In this document: positions 30,610 through 40,001 of the stretch, piece after piece
Position numbering within the stretch: position 1 is the first letter of the stretch
Layout of the letters: every line of letters starts with the position of its first letter
Source: Pasteurella oralis
GTDB taxonomy: Bacteria; Pseudomonadota; Gammaproteobacteria; Enterobacterales; Pasteurellaceae
Length of the DNA stretch: 64,000 nucleotides
Direction: 5' to 3'
Assembly: GCF_002850605.1 (NCBI RefSeq)
Contig: NZ_NXGB01000002.1
Coordinates: 347,701-411,700, forward strand
Made by a program: the position numbers and the translations under genes
Notes under the pieces: generated by a model
Seen by the model: only the letters and a program-made list of their open reading frames with translations
Databases searched by the model: none
What the model was told of the DNA's origin: nothing

Positions 30610-31704
30610 TTACAAACCGACTTGTTGTTTAATGCGATCCGCAAACATACCAATACTTACCGCAAAATAGTTTGAACGATTCCAATCTAACAAAGTACGA
30701 TAATTGTTAGACACTAAAAAAGCACGTCCCACTTCACGATCTGGTCGCACTAACCAAAGATCTGTGTTAGAAAGTGCGGTCAATTTTTCTTGATTTTGTA
30801 CTGAATATGCTTTCAGCATCACCCCTAACTTTTGCCAATCTTGTAATGAGCGTTTCTTATGTGTTTCAATACCAGCAAGTTCGAGGGATAATGGTTGTGT
30901 TAAATTCACTTCAATGCCCCAAGGCAATTGCTTATCCCAACCTACCGTACTTAAATAACGAGCAATAGATGCAAAGACATCATCATGATTTTGCCAAATA
31001 TCTTTTTCACCATCATGATTACCATCTGCGGCATAACGTAAATAAGAACTTGGCATAAACTGAGTTTGTCCCATCGCTCCTGCCCATGAACCTAGCATCT
31101 TTTGGCGTGAAATATCGTTGCGTTCTAACATTTTCATTGCTGCGATAAATTCACGGCTAAACAAATGTTCACGTCGTCCTTCAAATGCCAAAGTAGCTAA
31201 TACAGAAAGTACATCATAATTACCTTGGTAATAACCAAAACTACTTTCCATTCCCCACAAAGACATTAAATATTCTTTTTGTACTCCAAAGCGCTGGCTG
31301 GCTTTTTCTAATTGTGCTTGTTGCTGCCAATAACGCGTCGCTGCAACATCCACTTTACGCTGGGTTAAAACACGATTTAAATAGTGAGTAGTACCATGTG
31401 GATTTAAGCGTACAGGTTCATTTGGATCACGTTTTTTAACACGTCCTGCCTGTTGGCGATCTAAATCAATCGCTTTTTCAATATAACGAATGTCATTATG
31501 TTGAGCTAAAGTATGTTCAGAGATGCCTTCACCACGAGCCTTACTTTTCAAAAAGCCCACATAATCATCAAAATTATTGAGCGTTCTTGCTTTATCATAT
31601 TGTGCACTTGGGGTTAAAGGTTGTATGGTTGGTTTGCTTGAACAGCCTGCAAAGATAAGACAAGCCAGTAAGATACTGGTTTTACATGTAGATTTTAATA
31701 ACAC
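30610..31704 (-). CDS. mltB: Membrane-bound lytic murein transglycosylase B
   Basis: This 364-residue lipoprotein cleaves peptidoglycan to 1,6-anhydromuropeptides at the outer membrane. The signal ends in a lipobox IFAGC (cysteine 21). The catalytic glutamate is E153 in LWGMESSFGYYQGNY; GAMGQTQFMPSSY at 209-221 is the MltB signature, and DGNHDGEKDIW resembles the Slt35 calcium loop. The start codon is GTG, preceded by AGGA eight bases upstream; no ATG fits a lipoprotein start. An uptake signal (30772-30780) lies inside. Confidence 0.93.
   Translation of the reverse strand: MLLKSTCKTSILLACLIFAGCSSKPTIQPLTPSAQYDKARTLNNFDDYVGFLKSKARGEGISEHTLAQHNDIRYIEKAIDLDRQQAGRVKKRDPNEPVRLNPHGTTHYLNRVLTQRKVDVAATRYWQQQAQLEKASQRFGVQKEYLMSLWGMESSFGYYQGNYDVLSVLATLAFEGRREHLFSREFIAAMKMLERNDISRQKMLGSWAGAMGQTQFMPSSYLRYAADGNHDGEKDIWQNHDDVFASIARYLSTVGWDKQLPWGIEVNLTQPLSLELAGIETHKKRSLQDWQKLGVMLKAYSVQNQEKLTALSNTDLWLVRPDREVGRAFLVSNNYRTLLDWNRSNYFAVSIGMFADRIKQQVGL
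30772..30780 (+). repeat. DNA uptake signal core inside mltB
   Basis: Forward-oriented copy, antisense to mltB, in the codons for KLTALSN. Confidence 0.85.
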
Positions 31705-31714
31705 AATCGCTTTC

Positions 31715-32515
31715 CTACTTTCTTAAAAATTGATAAACAATCTGCAACAACGAAGTTGGCAGTAAACGTGGTAACGCACGTAATATAAAGGTGAACAAGC
31801 CAGAAATAAAGCTTTGCAATTTTAAACGGTGCTTTAACTGAAACAAACGCCATTCTGCTTGTGCTTGCGCAAGACCTCGACGCCGTCCCACCATTCCATT
31901 ACCCACACGAGCATAAACTAACACTTCGGCTAAATTTGCAACTTTTTTCCTTGTGGCAACCATTTTAATCCACAGATAATAATCCTCTTGTAAATCTTGA
32001 TAACCACCACAAGCTAACACTGCTTCCTTCTGATAAGCCACTGTCATATGATTAAATGGACAACGTTGCTGAGTAAACTTTACAATATCATCATGTGTAG
32101 TTGGGACGCGGCGATAACTCACAATGTCTTTTATGCTTTGTCCAAATTCAGCAATTTGTCCGCCAACAATAATAGTATCAGAGTGAGTTTGAATATACGC
32201 CATTTGTTGTTCAAAGCGTGTTGGCACACAAATATCATCTGTATCCATACGAAAAACCCAATCATATGAACAATGTAATAGTCCCTCATTAAGGGCTTTA
32301 CCTAATCCAAGATTTTGGGGTAATTTGACTAACTTAATGGGCAACAACGTCAAAAATTCTTGCACCACATTGTCTAATTCAGTCGTTACTGGTCCATCAA
32401 ACACCAACACTACTTCAGTAGCAGGTAAAGTTTGAGTCTGCAAACTGACAAAACATTCTCGCAAATATTGTGGATTTTCTTTCACATACAAAGACATCAA
32501 AACCGAAAATTTCAT
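31715..32515 (-). CDS. Family 2 glycosyltransferase of the lipooligosaccharide cluster (LsgF/AmsE-like)
   Basis: This 266-residue GT2 enzyme has the GT-A start FSVLMSLYVKENPQYLRECF, a nucleotide-sugar-binding DxD-type VFRMDTDDICVPTRFEQQM and the acceptor-side LQEDYYLWIKM. It most resembles LsgF/AmsE-type transferases that extend lipooligosaccharide or exopolysaccharide chains in the cytosol at the inner membrane. It is the last gene of a six-gene minus-strand cluster and overlaps the preceding GT2 gene by four bases (ATGA). The sugar transferred is unknown. Confidence 0.85.
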   Translation of the reverse strand: MKFSVLMSLYVKENPQYLRECFVSLQTQTLPATEVVLVFDGPVTTELDNVVQEFLTLLPIKLVKLPQNLGLGKALNEGLLHCSYDWVFRMDTDDICVPTRFEQQMAYIQTHSDTIIVGGQIAEFGQSIKDIVSYRRVPTTHDDIVKFTQQRCPFNHMTVAYQKEAVLACGGYQDLQEDYYLWIKMVATRKKVANLAEVLVYARVGNGMVGRRRGLAQAQAEWRLFQLKHRLKLQSFISGLFTFILRALPRLLPTSLLQIVYQFLRK

Positions 32516-33399
32516 GATACAAACCTTTTCATATTGATTGCGAATGATGGCGAAACCAAAGTGAATCCAGCCATAATCAGATATTTAATATTGCATGTTT
32601 TCTTAAAAATCGCGAAATAATATTTAGCTGCTACGCGGGATAAATTCATTATATAGGGATATGCCAACATATACTGTGCATTCAATTCAAAGTGACGTGC
32701 ATGTCTATCCGTTTTAACATAACGTGCTCTAATTTCATCAATTGCTTGTTCAGTATATTTTATGTTAGTTGACACACTTGAACGCCGAGTATGGAAAGTA
32801 CAAATCGTTAAAGCCTGTTCAACATAACAAGGGGTAAATGTAGGTTCACACAATAATTTTAATAAAAACTCATAATCCTCTAGTGAACGTAAATAACCCG
32901 ATAAACCACCTACTTGTAAAAAAAGATCCTTTTTGATCGCAATCATTGGCATACCACCAATTTTATTGGCTAATAAAATATTATCGAGAGTGAGCATTGT
33001 GATATCACGGTAAGGATGAGTCAAATAAGAAAACCCTTCATTGACCATGACACATTTAGCAGGATGATAAATAAAATTAACAGCAGGATTCTTAGCTATC
33101 GTTTCTGCTAATAGTGCACATTTTTCAGCCATAAAACGATCGTCGTCATCTAAAAACAATAGCCAATCATAACTCGCCTGCTTTGCTCCAATATTGCGGC
33201 TTTCTGCTGCACCTACATTTTGTGTATTACGAATCACTTTATAGATAAAAGGATAGCGATTCTCTATTTCAATAGGCTCTCTTGAATGATCATCAATAAT
33301 AATCACTTCAAAATTATGTACAGTCTGTGTAGTTAAACTCGCTAATAACGTCGGAATTTCTGCTTTACGATTATAAGACGGTACAATAATACTAAACAT
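32512..33399 (-). CDS. Family 2 glycosyltransferase of the lipooligosaccharide cluster (LsgE-like)
   Basis: This 295-residue GT2 transferase begins FSIIVPSYNRKAEIPTLLASL, with VIIIDDHSREP and the metal-binding WLLFLDDDDRFMAEKC, then GGLSGYLRSLEDYEFLLKLL on the acceptor side. It likely adds one sugar of the lipooligosaccharide extension. It overlaps neighbours on both sides (one base with the polymerase-like gene, four with the next GT2), so translation is coupled. Similarity to LsgE of H. influenzae is judged from position and family only. Confidence 0.85.
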   Translation of the reverse strand: MFSIIVPSYNRKAEIPTLLASLTTQTVHNFEVIIIDDHSREPIEIENRYPFIYKVIRNTQNVGAAESRNIGAKQASYDWLLFLDDDDRFMAEKCALLAETIAKNPAVNFIYHPAKCVMVNEGFSYLTHPYRDITMLTLDNILLANKIGGMPMIAIKKDLFLQVGGLSGYLRSLEDYEFLLKLLCEPTFTPCYVEQALTICTFHTRRSSVSTNIKYTEQAIDEIRARYVKTDRHARHFELNAQYMLAYPYIMNLSRVAAKYYFAIFKKTCNIKYLIMAGFTLVSPSFAINMKRFVS

Positions 33400-34583
33400 T
33401 ACCCTCTCCTTACCTTAAACAAGCAAACCGTTTTCCCTTTTGTACCAAATAACGATAAAAACATTACAAATACCAACATAATACCAGGAAAAGCATAAGT
33501 ATCCGCTTTGATATGAAGTACACTAAAAATAAATAATGTGGATAAAATAAATTTCCAACTTCCTTCAAACCAATGCTCTGCAACACGCTTAACAAAATAG
33601 GCTGTAAATGCAAAACAAGCGGTTAAATAAACTATACCGCCATATAGTACTTGGCGCAGGAAACCCGAGTCTGTCGCGCCATAATATTTACCTTCCGCCG
33701 TGTAATAATGACCATCACCGATTAAAAACTGTTTGAGAGTGGGAATGAACAGATGATTTTTAATCAGATTTTCACTTGACGAACTGATTTTGCTTACATC
33801 TTGATGTGAAAGTAGATTGATCACAGGTTCTAACGCATGAGCGACATATTTATGCTCGGCAAAATTCAAAGCCAAAAAGAGCACAATTCCAGCAAAAGCA
33901 ATTAAAGCGGGTAAATAACGCCATTTAAAATAAAGCACGATACTAATCACGGATAACATAAAAAATGTTCTGCCTGAAATTAAGCCAATAAATAACAACA
34001 AAAACAAAAAAATCGCAGGCATTTGATTGGTTTTCGCATTATATGCCAGTAAAAAATGCAACAGCATTAAATAAAAAATACTGAGCTGAAAGAATGCTGA
34101 TGAAGTAAAATTATATAAACGATATTCCTGCTCTGAATGATAGAATCTTGGCATAATCGTATGGGTTGAGAGCGCAAAATCAACGGCAATCGAAACGCCC
34201 ATTAATGCCACTATTCCGATTACCGCTTGAACAACAATACCGATTTTTAAGTCACTTATTAATTGTGCTTTCCCTGCAACATGGCAATAAAACAAATTAT
34301 AAATCCCGATACCAAAAACAAATAATATCAGGGTTTTGATATACATTTTAATTACACCAAGCTCTGTGGTGCCATTAATCAAGATAGGCACGATGCTCAA
34401 TAAAATTAATGCAACAATCACTAAAATGCTGTCTACAGGCACTACAATCCCCTGTGTGAATTGCTCACGATATAAACGATAAGCAAGCCAAACTAACGCT
34501 ATTCCACCAACACAAAATGCCATACGCAAGAAATGAAATAACCAAGGATCATAAAGGTAAAACAAACTGAATAATGTAGACAT
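33399..34583 (-). CDS. Wzy-like polysaccharide polymerase / O-antigen ligase-type membrane protein
   Basis: This 394-residue protein has about ten predicted membrane segments and one larger central periplasmic loop (about 245-300, VAHALEPVINLLSHQDVSKI through the FLIGDGHYYTAEGKYYGATDSGFLRQVLYGG). The GDG-and-DSGF loop followed by a hydrophobic block is what Wzy polymerases and WaaL ligases show. Between a flippase and glycosyltransferases, polymerisation of a repeat unit is the natural reading. Sequence families of this kind diverge strongly, so the role is inferred from topology and context. Confidence 0.7.
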   Translation of the reverse strand: MSTLFSLFYLYDPWLFHFLRMAFCVGGIALVWLAYRLYREQFTQGIVVPVDSILVIVALILLSIVPILINGTTELGVIKMYIKTLILFVFGIGIYNLFYCHVAGKAQLISDLKIGIVVQAVIGIVALMGVSIAVDFALSTHTIMPRFYHSEQEYRLYNFTSSAFFQLSIFYLMLLHFLLAYNAKTNQMPAIFLFLLLFIGLISGRTFFMLSVISIVLYFKWRYLPALIAFAGIVLFLALNFAEHKYVAHALEPVINLLSHQDVSKISSSSENLIKNHLFIPTLKQFLIGDGHYYTAEGKYYGATDSGFLRQVLYGGIVYLTACFAFTAYFVKRVAEHWFEGSWKFILSTLFIFSVLHIKADTYAFPGIMLVFVMFLSLFGTKGKTVCLFKVRRG

Positions 34584-34602
34584 AAAATTTCCTAAACCGA
34601 GA

Positions 34603-35376
34603 TTAAAAATTACGCAAAACAGCCAATAACTTCTTCAATGGATATTTCAACATTTTTTTCACTAAGTTATTCGACAAAGAACCCCGTACTGTTTCCAAAT
34701 TACTGACTAATTCAGGATTTTCAATCGCTAATAATGGACGGATAACCACAATATCAAACTGAAAGACGGTGCCAAATAAAATAAAATCATCCGCCAACCA
34801 AAATGGCACTTTCTGTTGTTGCACTTGGTCTACCAAAGCTTTAGCCGCTGATTTCTTAATTAAATAAGCAACAGTACCTGCAAAATAATTTTTATAAGGA
34901 TAAGCATAACAAAAATCGGTATTGGCAATCCGTTTACGCCAGAATGAAAAGGTGGTTGGATAATTAATTTCAAGTTCAAGATCATCAAACTGTGCGATCT
35001 TTGATTGCCCGACTAAAATTATATGTGAAGTTGGTTTTTGTGCTAAAAGTGCGGTCAGATTTTGTTGAAAATCGGCATTCAGCAACGCATCATCTTCACA
35101 GATTAAACAATATTCTTCTTCTGTAATATGTGTATCTGTCACAATTTGTTGATAAACGCCAAGATGGCTTAACGTACAACCTACTTCACCTTTAGTTACC
35201 GCTCGCCCATAATGCAATTTAAAGCGTTCAACATCAAAAAGTGCGGTCAGTTTCTGCCAAGTTTCATTCATCGTATTGATAGCTGAGAATAGCTCAAAAT
35301 CCTGTGTATCTGATTGCGCAAAAAAGCGATCTCGACGGTGTTGATCTTTCTCTAATGAAATTAAATACTTTTTCAT
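34603..35376 (-). CDS. Family 25 glycosyltransferase (lipooligosaccharide galactosyl/glucosyltransferase-like)
   Basis: This 257-residue GT25 enzyme starts [20 protein letters not shown] and carries [24 protein letters not shown] and the acidic [15 protein letters not shown], the pattern seen in LpsA/Lex2B/LgtB-type transferases that add glucose or galactose to lipooligosaccharide. A basic amphipathic C-terminus ([18 protein letters not shown]) may bind the membrane. Two uptake signals lie inside within 200 bases. It begins one base after the sialyltransferase-like gene ends. Confidence 0.87.
   Translation of the reverse strand: MKKYLISLEKDQHRRDRFFAQSDTQDFELFSAINTMNETWQKLTALFDVERFKLHYGRAVTKGEVGCTLSHLGVYQQIVTDTHITEEEYCLICEDDALLNADFQQNLTALLAQKPTSHIILVGQSKIAQFDDLELEINYPTTFSFWRKRIANTDFCYAYPYKNYFAGTVAYLIKKSAAKALVDQVQQQKVPFWLADDFILFGTVFQFDIVVIRPLLAIENPELVSNLETVRGSLSNNLVKKMLKYPLKKLLAVLRNF
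35047..35055 (+). repeat. DNA uptake signal core inside the GT25 gene
   Basis: Forward copy, in the codons for NLTALLA; first of two in this gene. Confidence 0.85.
35239..35247 (+). repeat. DNA uptake signal core inside the GT25 gene
   Basis: Second forward copy in this gene, in the codons for KLTALFD, 184 bases from the first. Confidence 0.85.
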
Positions 35377-35377
35377 G

Positions 35378-36304
35378 TTATTCTCTTATGTCAATGACAT
35401 TGATACCTAATTCATCAAACAAATCATAACAAGCATCATAAGCAGGATTTTCAGTTGCAATTTTTAATGCCACCACATCAATATTGGCACTTTTATTCAT
35501 GATGTTAATAATCGCACTACTAAAATAAGTATAGATTCGATACTTTTTAGTTTTACATTGTTGAATAATGTAATCCTCAAAAATCAATTCTGTCTCAATA
35601 TATTCCACATTTTCTAAATGATATTTTTCACGAGGATGAGGTAAATAATAATGAATATTGAAACGCTTAATCACTTGTTCAGCTAACGCAATGTTACGTT
35701 GATCATCTAAAAAAATGGGTTGCCCTAACAACACATTAATATAGTCAGTATCGACTGTCTGCACATCACAATGTTCAACTAAATTAAGATTCTCCACATT
35801 ATCAACAATATTTTTAAAGCCATGATAAATAGTGTAATGACGTTGTGATAAGGCTCTCAGTTGCTGAATACCATATTTATTACCAAACAACACATTTATA
35901 CACTTTCGTTTGAGTGTTGGGGGATCATCTTGATAAAACATGCTGTTTTTCACAATATTAATCGTGCCATCATCAAACGTATTCAATTGATTAAACTTAA
36001 TTGCACTGAGTAAAAAGCGAATCTGTAAATCATTAATATTTGCGACAAAAACCTGATCAAACTTTTTGCCACAGAATTTACTTTTTAAATAAACAATCTC
36101 TTTTAATAAATTAAAGCGATCATTATGTTGAATCATCGTAAAAAACGGACCGCACTTTTGTGCTAAGCGTTGACGATAAAAATCAAACTTTTTATTGCTG
36201 ACTGTAGCAAGCATCACGCCATAAAACTCAGTTTCAGGAAATTGAGCGATAATTTTTTCTGCAATCAATACTTGTAACGGCGTACAACAAATAATCAAAT
36301 TCAT
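35378..36304 (-). CDS. lsgB: Family 52 sialyltransferase-like protein (LsgB-like)
   Basis: This 308-residue protein has the GT52 (CMP-Neu5Ac:galactoside alpha-2,3-sialyltransferase) layout: N-terminal [18 protein letters not shown], the conserved [10 protein letters not shown], the YLPHPREKY with CMP-binding histidine and proline, and [12 protein letters not shown] near the end. It would cap lipooligosaccharide with sialic acid or a related sugar. It overlaps the flippase gene by four bases (ATGA). H. influenzae LsgB is the closest functional analogue I can name. No CMP-sialic acid synthesis genes are in the window, so the donor must come from elsewhere. Confidence 0.85.
   Translation of the reverse strand: MNLIICCTPLQVLIAEKIIAQFPETEFYGVMLATVSNKKFDFYRQRLAQKCGPFFTMIQHNDRFNLLKEIVYLKSKFCGKKFDQVFVANINDLQIRFLLSAIKFNQLNTFDDGTINIVKNSMFYQDDPPTLKRKCINVLFGNKYGIQQLRALSQRHYTIYHGFKNIVDNVENLNLVEHCDVQTVDTDYINVLLGQPIFLDDQRNIALAEQVIKRFNIHYYLPHPREKYHLENVEYIETELIFEDYIIQQCKTKKYRIYTYFSSAIINIMNKSANIDVVALKIATENPAYDACYDLFDELGINVIDIRE
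36149..36157 (-). repeat. DNA uptake signal core inside lsgB
   Basis: Reverse copy in the codons for QKCGPFF. Confidence 0.85.
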
Positions 36305-37506
36305 CCCACTTTTCCTACTCTCGCGGTCATTACATACAATACAGGTAGAATGGTAACCGACCCAATAATACTTGCAAAAGGTACAAATTGAATCTCCGTC
36401 ATCGTCAGACAGACTAAACTAACCACATAAACTATTGTTGTTAAGACAGAGCAAATCGAAATGAGTTTATTTTTAGCGTAATAGAACAAGTAATTCACTA
36501 AAATGAGATAAGGGATGATCAATGTTGTCGACACTAAAAATAAAATGATGTAATACTTTGTCCCAACAAATTGCTCCCCTAATAACCAAACGACAAACTG
36601 TTCTGGAATAAACCACATGACTAATGCAGGTATCGGCACCAATAATAAAGTATAAGTTGCCCATTTGTGAATGTGTTTCACATTGATACGCTGCTGCTTT
36701 AATCCTTCAAACAAATAAGGCACAGTAGCTTTATTAATTGCCTGAATAACAATCATTAAAACCGCCGCGATCTGCGCGCCCATCGCATACAAACCAAGTT
36801 CCGCTTCACTAAATTGGTGATAAATAAAAATACGATCTAATTGTCCACGCAAAAACAAACTCACATTGTGAAAAATCAATGGTGCACCAAAGCCAAGTAA
36901 ATAAAATAATGCAGTTTTATGTTGAGAAAAGTTAAATTTTTTATGTATTGTTGTTTTTTGATAGAAAAAATACGCCACAACAAAAACTAAAAAATGGCTC
37001 AATAAAATAGCTAAAATCCGTTTTCCAACTAAATCGTGATCATATACTTCCAACAAAATCACAGTAACTAATCCTGATATCAAGGCTAATAACAATTGAA
37101 TCACTGAATAAGCCACAGCTTGTTTTTGACATTGACGCACACTTAATTGAACGGAAAGAAACGATTGAAAAATGGCAGAAATCGCAAGATAAGCCATAAT
37201 TTCAGACTGCCATATTAAACAACCGAGTAAAATAATCCCGCCAGAAAACAAGGTGTAAACATAACCTGTTGTTAAAACTAAATTTAACGATCTACGTCCA
37301 TAAAAATAGAAAAAACGTGCAATTGCACCTTCTTGGCTTAAACCAACAATAATTAAGAATAAAGTAAGATAAGTTTGATAATAAGAAAGCTCACCAAAGC
37401 CTTCAACGCCTAGCTTACGTGATAAATAAGGTAATAATAGAAAGGGGACAGATTTTGAAATGAGTTCACCAAATAAGTAAATCGCACTGTCTTTAATTGC
37501 TTTCAT
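36301..37506 (-). CDS. lsgA: Wzx-type polysaccharide flippase (LsgA-like)
   Basis: This 401-residue MOP-superfamily protein has about 12 predicted membrane segments and starts [43 protein letters not shown], shown here in two halves: the [20 protein letters not shown] part and [10 protein letters not shown] are the Wzx hallmarks. It would flip lipid-linked oligosaccharide across the inner membrane. It is the first gene of the cluster, so the promoter should lie in 37507-37623, shared with the divergent elyC. The name follows H. influenzae lsgA by family and gene order. Confidence 0.87.
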   Translation of the reverse strand: MKAIKDSAIYLFGELISKSVPFLLLPYLSRKLGVEGFGELSYYQTYLTLFLIIVGLSQEGAIARFFYFYGRRSLNLVLTTGYVYTLFSGGIILLGCLIWQSEIMAYLAISAIFQSFLSVQLSVRQCQKQAVAYSVIQLLLALISGLVTVILLEVYDHDLVGKRILAILLSHFLVFVVAYFFYQKTTIHKKFNFSQHKTALFYLLGFGAPLIFHNVSLFLRGQLDRIFIYHQFSEAELGLYAMGAQIAAVLMIVIQAINKATVPYLFEGLKQQRINVKHIHKWATYTLLLVPIPALVMWFIPEQFVVWLLGEQFVGTKYYIILFLVSTTLIIPYLILVNYLFYYAKNKLISICSVLTTIVYVVSLVCLTMTEIQFVPFASIIGSVTILPVLYVMTARVGKVG

Positions 37507-37623
37507 TCTTTACTCAAGTTGACTGGATTAAGGCGCCATTTTAGCAATAAACAAATTTTAAACAATAGACATCTCTGTGTAGATCATCAATAATACAGCA
37601 CCTTTTACTTATCTTTACTTAAT

Positions 37624-38373
37624 ATGTTTGAACTGACAAAGCTGATCACAGCCATGATTCTTCCACCATTTAATGTACTGATTTTATGGTTATTATCACT
37701 CTTCTTTTCACTTTTTCATTACAAAACATTAAGCCGCTTATCCGCGTTATTCGGCATAGCAATTTTGTATATTTTTAGCTTGCCTTATACTTCACATAAA
37801 CTTGAAGATAATTTAGTTGTAGAAAATAACTTAACCTTAAATGATTACCAACAAGCGCAAGCAATCATATTATTAGGTGGCGGATTACGTGATAGTGCAG
37901 AACTATTTAATCAGTTAACTGTCAGTGCAATCCCATTAGAACGCGTACGCTATGCTGCTTATTTACAAAAACAAACTCAATTGCCGTTATTAGTGACAGG
38001 CAGTGCCTCTAATGGTACATCTGAAGCGCAAGTAATGGCTAGAGAACTCAGTGAATTCTTTCATGTACCAACAAAATGGCTTGAGCATAAAGCAAAAACC
38101 ACTAAAGAAAATGCACAATTCAGCCGCCAAATTTTAGCACCAGAGAATGTAAATAATATTATTTTGGTAACAAACCAATGGCATATGCAACGTGCGAAAC
38201 TCTTATTTGAACAACAAGGCTTTCATGTTTTACCCGCAAGTGTTGGTCATGGCATTTCACCCACAAATTACGGTTTGAATTTTATGCACTTTATCCCACA
38301 AGCAGGAGCACTCAATAAAAATATGCTGTTATTAAAAGAATGGATTGGCTATTGGAAGGAAAAAGCACATTAA
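37624..38373 (+). CDS. elyC: ElyC/SanA/YdcF family envelope protein (DUF218)
   Basis: This 249-residue protein has two N-terminal membrane segments (about 8-28 and 34-52) followed by a DUF218 domain: AIILLGGGLRDS, LPLLVTGSASNG, HKAKTTKENAQFS and VTNQWHMQRAKLLFEQQGF. In E. coli, ElyC supports peptidoglycan precursor (lipid carrier) metabolism at low temperature. Length and two-segment topology fit ElyC better than YdcF or SanA. It is divergent from the lipooligosaccharide cluster and convergent with pepT. Confidence 0.85.
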   Translation: MFELTKLITAMILPPFNVLILWLLSLFFSLFHYKTLSRLSALFGIAILYIFSLPYTSHKLEDNLVVENNLTLNDYQQAQAIILLGGGLRDSAELFNQLTVSAIPLERVRYAAYLQKQTQLPLLVTGSASNGTSEAQVMARELSEFFHVPTKWLEHKAKTTKENAQFSRQILAPENVNNIILVTNQWHMQRAKLLFEQQGFHVLPASVGHGISPTNYGLNFMHFIPQAGALNKNMLLLKEWIGYWKEKAH

Positions 38374-38457
38374 ATTCAGTCTCTTTGTTTTAAGCAAAAA
38401 GAAACTTATCTTTTGTTGTGAATCCTAGATAACATCATGAGACTTTAAAGATGACCT

Positions 38458-38495
38458 AAAAATACGGTGTAAACCTTATGTTACGCCGTACTTTT
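38458..38495. terminator. Probable bidirectional terminator between elyC and pepT
   Basis: TACGGTGTAA (38463-38472) pairs with TTACGCCGTA (38481-38490) with one G-U pair over an 8-base loop, flanked by A and T runs. Confidence 0.7.
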
Positions 38496-38502
38496 ATTTA
38501 AA

Positions 38503-39738
38503 TTATTTTAATAACATTGCCGCCTTTTGCATAATCTGTAATGTTAATTCACAAGATTTTACAAAACTAGAAAGAGGTAAAAATTCAAAGTTTGAATGGA
38601 AATTATGTGCCCCTGTAAAATAATTTGGTGTGGTAATCCCTTTTACTGATAGCGCTGCGCCATCGGTTCCTCCGCGCATTGGTGTAATTTTAGGCTCAAT
38701 GTTTATTTCCTGCATTGCTGCAAATAATAAATCAATAGAACGTCTATCCTCAGTCAATGTATTGGCAATATTTCCGTAAATATCGTTAATTTCACATTGT
38801 ATCTGCGCACGTGGATATCGCTGCTGAATTTTTGTGACAGCTTCTTCAATAAACTGCTTACGCTGTTCAAAATGAGCTTTATCAAAATCTCGAATTGCAA
38901 TATTTAATGTGGCAGCACGTTGATTTGCAGAAAAACCATTAAACCACCAATATCCCTCTTTATTTTCTGTACATTCTGGTGTCTGCTGACGATCAAATAA
39001 ACTGATAAAATCTTGAGCTACCAAAATTGGATTCACTAATACCCCTTTAGCAGACATAGGATGCGCGCTCACGCCTTGAATCGTAATCTTAGCAGCAGCG
39101 GCATTGAAGTTTTCATAAACGACTTCACCTAATTCACAACAATCTATCGTATACGCAAAATCAGGTTTAAATCTATTTAAATTTAATAATTTTGCACCGC
39201 GTAAACCGATCTCTTCATCAGGTACAAACGCAATATAAATATCACCCGTTGGGATAGCCTGTGTTTTAATCAATGCCAATGCGGTCATCAGATTAGCAAT
39301 CGCCGCTTTATTATCAGCGCCTAATACGCTGGTTCCATCACTAAAAATAATATCTTGATTAAGATATGGCAATATTTCTGGATGTTCAACGACATTGAAC
39401 CAAATATCCTTCTCCTGATTTAACAATAAATTATCACCTTTAAAGGTTAAAATCTGTGGTTTAATTTCTGGTGATAAAGAAATATCTACCGTATCCAAAT
39501 GCGCGACAAAGCCAATCGGTGTAGCATTCGCGACTCGTCCTTTCAATACGGCTGTAACATTCGCATGCTCATCAATCGCAACGTCTGATAGTCCCAATGC
39601 GCTTAATTCTTTTGCTAATAAATTAGCCAATTTCCACTGCCCATCCGAGCTTGGTACAGTTGTTGCACTCGCTAAACTTTGGCTACTGATAGCAAGATAA
39701 CGAAAAAAATTTTCAATCAATAATTGTTGCATTGCCAT
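38503..39738 (-). CDS. pepT: Peptidase T (tripeptide aminopeptidase)
   Basis: This 411-residue M20 zinc metallopeptidase removes the N-terminal residue of tripeptides in the cytosol. Metal-binding motifs are VAHLDTVD (the H-x-D), GADNKAAIA (bridging Asp), FVPDEEIGLRGAK (catalytic Glu and ligand Glu), YTIDCCELGE and the C-terminal GAHNFHSNFEFLP histidine. AGGAG lies seven bases before the ATG at 39738; a second ATG two codons later is less well placed. It stands alone between two hairpins. Confidence 0.95.
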   Translation of the reverse strand: MAMQQLLIENFFRYLAISSQSLASATTVPSSDGQWKLANLLAKELSALGLSDVAIDEHANVTAVLKGRVANATPIGFVAHLDTVDISLSPEIKPQILTFKGDNLLLNQEKDIWFNVVEHPEILPYLNQDIIFSDGTSVLGADNKAAIANLMTALALIKTQAIPTGDIYIAFVPDEEIGLRGAKLLNLNRFKPDFAYTIDCCELGEVVYENFNAAAAKITIQGVSAHPMSAKGVLVNPILVAQDFISLFDRQQTPECTENKEGYWWFNGFSANQRAATLNIAIRDFDKAHFEQRKQFIEEAVTKIQQRYPRAQIQCEINDIYGNIANTLTEDRRSIDLLFAAMQEINIEPKITPMRGGTDGAALSVKGITTPNYFTGAHNFHSNFEFLPLSSFVKSCELTLQIMQKAAMLLK

Positions 39739-39848
39739 TCTTATTCTCCTTTTATAGTCTTATAAATAAACACATCCACACAATAACGCACCTGCGATAA
39801 TTCATGCAACAACTTCATTAATAAATGACTGACATACTTTCAAGTAAA

Positions 39849-39880
39849 AAAACCACTTTCTATAAAATGAAAGTGGTTTT
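39849..39880 (-). terminator. Terminator after the usg-like gene
   Basis: AAAACCACTTTC pairs perfectly with GAAAGTGGTTTT (12 bp) over an 8-base loop, with T runs on both sides. It lies in the 263-base gap 39739-40001, which otherwise shows nothing. Confidence 0.8.
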
Positions 39881-40001
39881 TAGTTGACAATAACAAAGAC
39901 GCGAATATAACCAAGAAAAGTAACAGTTCATTTTATGTCATTACATGAATTATTATGGCTTATAACAACAGCTTTTTATGTAACGCACTGTTCATGCTCT
40001 C

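Noticed and set aside
31715..37506. Search for phase-variable tetranucleotide repeats in the lipooligosaccharide genes
   Set aside because: No run of repeated tetranucleotides was seen by eye.
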